NCBI GenBank assembly: GCA_017591395.1
Contig: WEDG01001459.1
Location: 558,001-622,000, forward strand
Source: Schistocephalus solidus
Taxonomy: Eukaryota; Platyhelminthes; Cestoda; Diphyllobothriidea; Diphyllobothriidae
Length of the DNA stretch: 64,000 bases
Reading direction: 5' to 3'
Shown: positions 58,631 through 64,000 of the stretch, in pieces
Layout: every line of letters begins with the position of its first letter
Numbering within the stretch: position 1 is the stretch's first letter
Notes under the pieces: model-generated
Told to the model about the DNA's origin: nothing
What the model saw: the letters and a program-made list of their open reading frames with translations, nothing else
The model's database searches: none
Made by a program: the position numbers and the translations under genes

Positions 58631-59253
58631 AAAGGGAACGAACATTCCAGGCTGCTAATGTGAGTAGACTCACCCGAGCAGCCTGGAGGGTATAGCGCGG
58701 GGGGATGGGGACGGGGGGTATTGTTGTTTGTTTGAGTTTTACGATCACGTATTTTGCGATCTGCGAGCCGCGGCCGGCTGCAGAAGACGTGAGACCCTGC
58801 ATTTGTTTAGGACACCTTTTCTAGCCCCTTACTCCGCGAGGAGGCATCGGTGCTGTCCATAAATAGGACTGCTCGGACATCCCAGATGGCTGCCGAAATC
58901 CACTGTGGGTCACGGTTTTGTTTTTGTGGGAGAACGACCCGAGTTAGCCTGGGCCGCCTACGGGGTTGCGGTTGCCTCCACCGTAGGGCTTTTTGAGAGG
59001 GGGAGGTTGGAAGTTCGGGAGTCAGACATACGGTGTGTGGAGGCACACACAACACTGGAGACCCTCACCTGGTTTAGCCCGCTGGTCGTGACGGTTGCCC
59101 GGGTTGTGGCCGCTGGGAAGAACCCAACTTCGAGGAGCCACAGGTGAGAGTTGGGTACCAGTTAGAGGCGTCCACCGGAGCATTCACCACCTGTTCGAGA
59201 CAAATGGAGCGACTAAATGCTATCTGTCTGGTGCTTCCCCAAACTAGTACCTT
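58631..59253 (-). mobile_element. 5' region of zinc-finger LINE copy A
   Basis: Matches 60863-61490 in inverted orientation over about 620 bp, starting at the shared GGTACTAGTT and running into the endonuclease start. Its presence at both copies marks the true 5' end of the element and probably holds its promoter. Conserved blocks include ATAGCATTTRGTCGCTCC, GAATGCTCC, CACCTGTGGCTCCTCGAAG and CAAACAAACAACAATACCC. Short frames through it are not convincing proteins. Confidence 0.85.
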
Positions 59254-59319
59254 TACACCACAGACAACCAAATAAAGGAGCTTTCACAGATCGTAACCGA
59301 TGGCGTCAAGACTCAGCCT

Positions 59320-59341
59320 TATCGCCACCACCACCACCACC
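59320..59341 (+). repeat. (CAC)n microsatellite
   Basis: Seven CAC units in a row between copy A and the second satellite array. Confidence 0.9.
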
Positions 59342-59370
59342 AGTGAGTATAAATTATGGATTATCTCAGC

Positions 59371-60822
59371 TGCCTGTGGTTATTCCACAGCGGTTGACTG
59401 TACTCTACCCAGATAATCGTTAAAAATATTTCGGGTCTGGCCCTATAAAAATGATTTTTAGGTTCACCTGACTCTATTCCTTGCAATTTATTATTTCAAA
59501 TATTATTGCCCCGAATATTCTCTAGAGTCCACATACCAGAAACCGCATAGCGAACGCTGGGTGACCCACTGGGTAGTCGAACAACTCTTTGCGGCCTCCT
59601 GCAGCAGCAGAAATATCGGCGAAACCAGTGTCTGGGCTTTTAACTAGAACCTATGTCGGTATTACTATATACCATCTTTACCCTTTGCATTTTATTCTAC
59701 TTATAGTACTATTTGTTTGTAGAATGGGAATTACGTGGTTATTCCACAGTGGTTGATTGTCTTCGACGCAGATGTTCATTAAAAACATTTCGGGTCTGGC
59801 CCTCAAAAGTTATGTCAGTATCACCTGACTGCATGGTCTGCAATTAATAATATCAGAAATGATTGATCCGATTATTCTCTGGAATTCACACACCAGAAAC
59901 CGCATAGCGAACGCTGGGTGACCCACTGGGTAGCCGATCCCCTCGTTGATGTCTTCTGTACCTGCAGAAACGTAGGCATAACACGTGTATGGGCTTTTAG
60001 CAAGTACCTTTGTCGGTAATTCTGCATACCACCTTTGCCCTATGCATTTCATTCTACTTGTAGTACTACTTGTTTGAAGAATGGGGATTACGTTGTTATT
60101 CCACACTGGTTGATTGTCTTCAACCCAGAGTTTCATTTAAAACATTTCGGGTCAGGACCTCAAAAGCAATGTCAGGATCACCTGAATCTATGCCCTCTAA
60201 TCGATAATTTCAGAAATTATTTCCCCGGTTATTCTCTGAAGTCTTAATACCAGAAAGCTCAAAGGAGAACGCTGGGGACCCCCTTGGGGAGCAGAACCCA
60301 TCGTTGTTGCCTCCTGCAGCAGCAGAAACATCGGCGTAACACGTGTCTGGGTTTTTACCTAGAAACCTTTGTCGGTAGTCCCGGTATACCATCTTTGCCA
60401 AATGCATTCATTCATTCTTATTTTATTATTTTGTTTATTGTTTGTAGAATTGACTGGATGGTTTTTCCACAGTGTTTGATTGTGTTCGACCCAGAGATTC
60501 CTTAAAAACATTTCGCGTCTAGCCCTAAAAAGTAATGTCAGGACCACCTAACTATATACCCTGCAATAAATTATTTCAGAAATTATTCCCCTGATTATTC
60601 TCTGGATTCCACATACCAGAACACGCACAGAGAACACTGGGGGACCTATTGGGTGCCGAACCCTTCGTCACTGCCTCCTGCAGCAGCAGAAACATTGGAG
60701 AAACCCGTGTTTGGGCTTTTAACTAGAACCTATATCGGCGGTACGGTATACCATCTTTTCCATTTACCTTTATTGTACTTGGAGTACTACTTGTTTGTAG
60801 AATGGGCATTATGTGGTTATTA
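59371..60822 (+). repeat. Satellite array 2, monomer about 358 bp, four copies
   Basis: Same satellite and same orientation as 53541-54697. The TCACCTGACT-type block recurs at about 59462, 59819, 60178 and 60541. It starts and ends inside the GTGGTTATTCCAC hairpin block (59371 and about 60812). It lies exactly between the 5' ends of LINE copies A and B. Open frames here are repeat artefacts that recur at the monomer period. Confidence 0.95.
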
Positions 60823-60862
60823 TTGGGTTTATTATTGGTTATTTTTTATTATTGGGGTGAAG

Positions 60863-61490
60863 GGGTACTAGTTAGGCGTAGCACCCCACAGATAGCATTT
60901 GGTCGCTCCATTTGTCTCGTACAGGTGGTGAATGCTCCTGTGGCCGCCTCTAACTGGTACCCAACTCTCACCTGTGGCTCCTCGAAGTTGGGTTTTTTTC
61001 CCAGCGGCCACACCTCGGGCAACCGTCACGACCGGCGGGCTAAACCAAATGAGGGTCTCCGGTGTTGTGTGTGCCTCCATACCCGGTATGTCTGACTCCC
61101 GAACATCCAACTTCCCCCTCTCAAAAAGTCCTACGGCGGGGGTGACAGCAACCCTAATGGCGACCCAGGCTAACTTGGGTCGTTGTCCCACTAAAACAAA
61201 ACTGTGACCCATAGTGGAGTACGGCAGCCGTTTGGGATGTCCGAGCAGCCCTATTTAGAGACAGCAATGCTTGCATCCTCGCAGGGGAATGGGCTAGAAA
61301 AGGTGCCCTAAACAAATGCTGGTTATCACGTCTTCTGCAGCCTGCCGCGGCTCGCAGATCGCAAAATACGCAGTCGTAAAACTCAAACAAACAACAATAC
61401 CCCCCGTCCCCATCCCCCGCGCTATACTCTCCAGGCTGCTCGGGTGAGGCCGCTAACACTAGCAGCCTGGAATGTTCGTTCCCTTTAAGA
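60863..61490 (+). mobile_element. 5' region of zinc-finger LINE copy B
   Basis: Inverted match to 58631-59253, starting at GGTACTAGTT right after satellite array 2. It leads directly into the endonuclease at GCAGCCTGGAATGTTCG. With copy A it forms a head-to-head pair of promoters' candidate regions facing away from the satellite. Confidence 0.85.
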
Positions 61491-63010
61491 CAATCCTAGG
61501 AGCAACCGGTCGGAACGGAGGATGGCACTTGTTGCTCGGGAACTGGCGCGCTACAAGGAGGTCATTGCTGCTCTCAGCGAGACCCGATTCTCTGAGCAGG
61601 GCCAGCTGGAGGAGGTGGGTGCAGGCTACAACTTCTTTTGGGAGCGGCCGGCCAAAGGCAGAGTGACGCGGCGATGGTTGCCTTTGCCGTCCGGAACGAC
61701 ATCGTGGGACGTCTGCCCCGTCTGCCGCAGGGTATCAATGATCGCCTGATGAGCCTCCGCCTGCCTCTTTGAGGAGACAATTTTACCACCATCATCAGCG
61801 TCTACGCTCCCTCCAATGACGAGCTCTGATGCGGCGACGGACAAATTCTACGAGGACCTGTACGCCCTGCTGGCGACTGTACCGAAGGTTGACAAGTTAA
61901 TTGTCCTTGGTGACGTCAACGCCCGCGTCGGGACGGACCATGCTGCCTGGCAGGGAGTTCTGGGTCCCCACGGTCTCGGTAGCTGTAACGATAACGGCCT
62001 CCTTCTTCTGCGCACGTGTGCGGAACACCGTCTCCTGCTGACCAACACCGTCTTCCACCTTCCGACGCGGGAGAAGGCCAAGTGAATGCACCCTCAGTCA
62101 CGGCGATGGCAGCTGCTGGACTATGTTCTCGTCAGGAGGCGAGATCGACAGAATGTGCTGGTTACCAAGCTAATCCGCGATGCCGATGGTTGGACAGATC
62201 ACCGCCTCGTCATCTCCAAGATGAGGCTCCTACTACAACCCCGATGAAGGCCCCAAGGTAAGCGACCGCCAGGTAAGTTAAATACTCTTTTGTTAAATTT
62301 GCCTGCTCACTCTTTTGAGTTCAGCAACCAAATAACCAAGAAACTGGAGAACCTGCATGCTCCAGATAATAACGGACCTGCTTCAGGATAAACTTGCATG
62401 GAGAAGATCAGTTGAGACTGTTTCCGCAATCTATGAAACCAACCTGATCGCCACCGCCAAGGCCAAAAGAGCAGCACTCAAAGTCACCAGCGCCCCGGAA
62501 ACCACACCGTCGATTCCCAGGCCCTTCCAACATGCTGCATTTTTCAACGCATCTTTGCGCGCGTGATTTGGCCTGGTTGAACATTTTTCGGACGCAATGC
62601 ACCAACAATCCGACAATTCCAACTTCTACGTCTAAATTCTGCCAACCCTCCTTCAGACTCCCCACACCCTCACTCCTGGCATCAATTCCATTACTTCCAC
62701 CATCATAGAACCCACATCCCAATACTCATCGCCTGTCAAATCCACCACCGCTTTTTGCCCAAGCACCACCATCAGCAATAGGGATTCTCGCCTAAACTGT
62801 CCTCAAAGCGACCGCACATTCACCTCACGCATCGGCCTGGTCGGTCACTTGCGAATCCATCGTACAGAGACTGGTGAACCAGTGCCTGGAGCACCAACAC
62901 ACAGCAGAGATCGCCGTCTTCACTGCCCTTACTGTCCTCGTGCATTCACTCATCGCATAGGCCTATTCGGTCACATACGCATCCATGCGATAAACCACCG
63001 GAGGCTTAGT
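61491..63010 (+). mobile_element. Zinc-finger LINE copy B: endonuclease and fingers, RT deleted
   Basis: The endonuclease reads TRFSEQGQLEEVGAGYNFFW (61585), then [60 protein letters not shown] and LPTREKA, with a few frame changes. After TPRHLQDEAPTTTP and the linker HAPDNNG the sequence jumps at about 62370 to ETVSAIYETNLIATAKAKRA, which in copy A lies after the RT. About 1.1 kb or more, including the whole RT, is missing. The join lies in CGGACCT, with CGG common to both flanks. Two fingers remain: CPQSDRTFTSRIGLVGHLRIH (one cysteine lost, 62798) and CPYCPRAFTHRIGLFGHIRIH (intact, about 62925). It cannot retrotranspose by itself. Confidence 0.9.
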
Positions 63011-63360
63011 GACATCAGCGCACACTAACTACACCAATACATATACAACTCCCTCACCATCATCATCAAGTACCTGAAAATATCACGGTTTGATTGAAAC
63101 CGTGGCTTGGAAGGTTGCCAATCTGACGCGTACATCAGTGTATGTGCTGTGTGTGTCGAGTGGCTGACCAGTGGACTGGGAGACAGACGGCGATGGCTCC
63201 TCCATATACCCTGAATAAGTAAATCCTGATGTATGCGTTATGGGGGCAAGGTAGTGCTGTGGCGCAAGAAGACGGGTACGGCGACCCGTCAGCCAATGCG
63301 CAAACTCCCACATCAGACAACTGACCGGCTGGGGCGGTGGTCTGATTGTGGGGGTGGGGG
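63011..63360 (+). repeat. 3' region of zinc-finger LINE copy B (R-like)
   Basis: Follows the fingers with CACCGGAGGCTTAG, ACATCAGCGCACAC, AACCGTGGCTTGGAAGGTTGCC and a diverged R segment (GTGGCTGACCAG, GATGGCTCC). The same blocks follow copy A's fingers, which supports R as the element's own 3' sequence. Confidence 0.75.
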
Positions 63361-64000
63361 AGAGAGGTAGGTCAACAGCTCAGCGCCTTTTCCTCACTAT
63401 AATAAATCTGACGCGCTTGAAAGTATCACGGTGCGCTTGAAGCCATGGCTTGACAGTTCCACCGTCGATTTTGACGAGGTTCACCGTATGCTCCACACCA
63501 GGTGGTTCAGGGACAGTGACTTGCGCGTGAATTAGTTTTAAGTGATATTAGCTTTGCGCTGCAGCTACCACACTCTCTCCTCCTCCTCCTCCTACTCCTC
63601 CTCCTCCACCTGAGCCCGGTGTCAAGACAGAGTCAAGAAGACCGGATATGTGAGAGGGCGCAGGTGGCTGGCGCGGTCGGAGCCGCCCCTGGGCATACCA
63701 CCACACCTGAATCGGATCCCACGTATTGGGAGGGCCATAAAGGCCACATTAAGAAGGAGCCATTGCAGCCTGGCTCTCAGTCCGCCAGTCAGCCACTCCA
63801 CACAAAGCACACATTGGGCTGACCACGCGGTCCGAGTTATCCCGTCAGTTGGCCACCTTCCAAGCCAAGCCTTTTAGCGCACTGTGATAGTTTCAAGCGC
63901 GTCAGATTGTTTATAGTGATGAAAATGCGCTGAGCTGTTGACCTCACTTACTTCCGGACCCCCACAATCAGACCACCGTCCGAGCCAGTCAGTTGTCTGA
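63361..64000 (-). repeat. R repeat, opposite orientation, at window edge
   Basis: Oriented like the R units of copy A (blocks GCCACATTAAGAAGGAGCCA at 63735, CCAGTCAGCCACTCC at 63785 and GGGCTGACCACGCGGTCCGAG). It includes a (TCC)n tract at 63575-63608. It starts where copy B's 3' region ends, so two 3' ends face each other. Another leftward copy of the LINE may lie beyond position 64000. Confidence 0.8.

Noticed and set aside
59810..60547. Several 60-110 codon frames in both strands
   Set aside because: They recur with the satellite period and carry no domain.
53541..60822. CRISPR-like direct repeats
   Set aside because: The repeats are monomers of about 357 bp with no spacers, in eukaryotic DNA. 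This is a satellite.

Overview
The window reads as nuclear DNA of a flatworm, most likely a diphyllobothriidean tapeworm. I infer this from three things. Several distinct APE-type LINE families and a Penelope-like element are present, most of them decayed. The clearest host gene, for 40S ribosomal protein S17, is split by a very short intron. One LINE family joins an endonuclease and reverse transcriptase to a C-terminal C2H2 zinc-finger array, a combination I associate with tapeworm genomes. Nothing bacterial or viral is seen. No database search was possible.

Layout. 0-8 kb is mostly low-information DNA around RPS17 (minus strand, 2408-2815), then a decayed zinc-finger LINE 3' part and a LINE endonuclease relic. 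8.18-17.6 kb is a giant inverted repeat: two arms of about 3.3 kb and a 2.4 kb spacer, each arm holding the same decayed LINE and Penelope-like sequence. Only the left arm carries a 387-bp foldback insertion. 18-31.3 kb is almost solid LINE: two adjacent copies of family 1 and several copies of family 2, one nearly complete. 31.5-39.5 kb has LINE 3' ends, a zinc-finger LINE fragment, one candidate host exon and a family-3 LINE with a 250-codon reverse-transcriptase ORF. 40-50.4 kb is the most host-like part. It has candidate split genes on both strands, recognised by reading frame plus splice signals but not by family, a putative MITE holding promoter-like motifs, and an inverted pair of tRNA-derived SINEs between (TA)n tracts. 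51-64 kb is repeat-dense: two arrays of a satellite of about 357 bp, with two zinc-finger LINE copies head to head. Copy A points left and copy B points right, both flanked by a recurrent 3' repeat called R here.

The host genes show no obvious shared pathway. The main story is repeat biology: nested insertion, inverted duplication, decay, and a LINE that ends in zinc fingers. The most interesting objects are that zinc-finger LINE, the giant palindrome, and the unidentified multi-exon genes near 43.5-44.4 kb and 47.3-50.4 kb.
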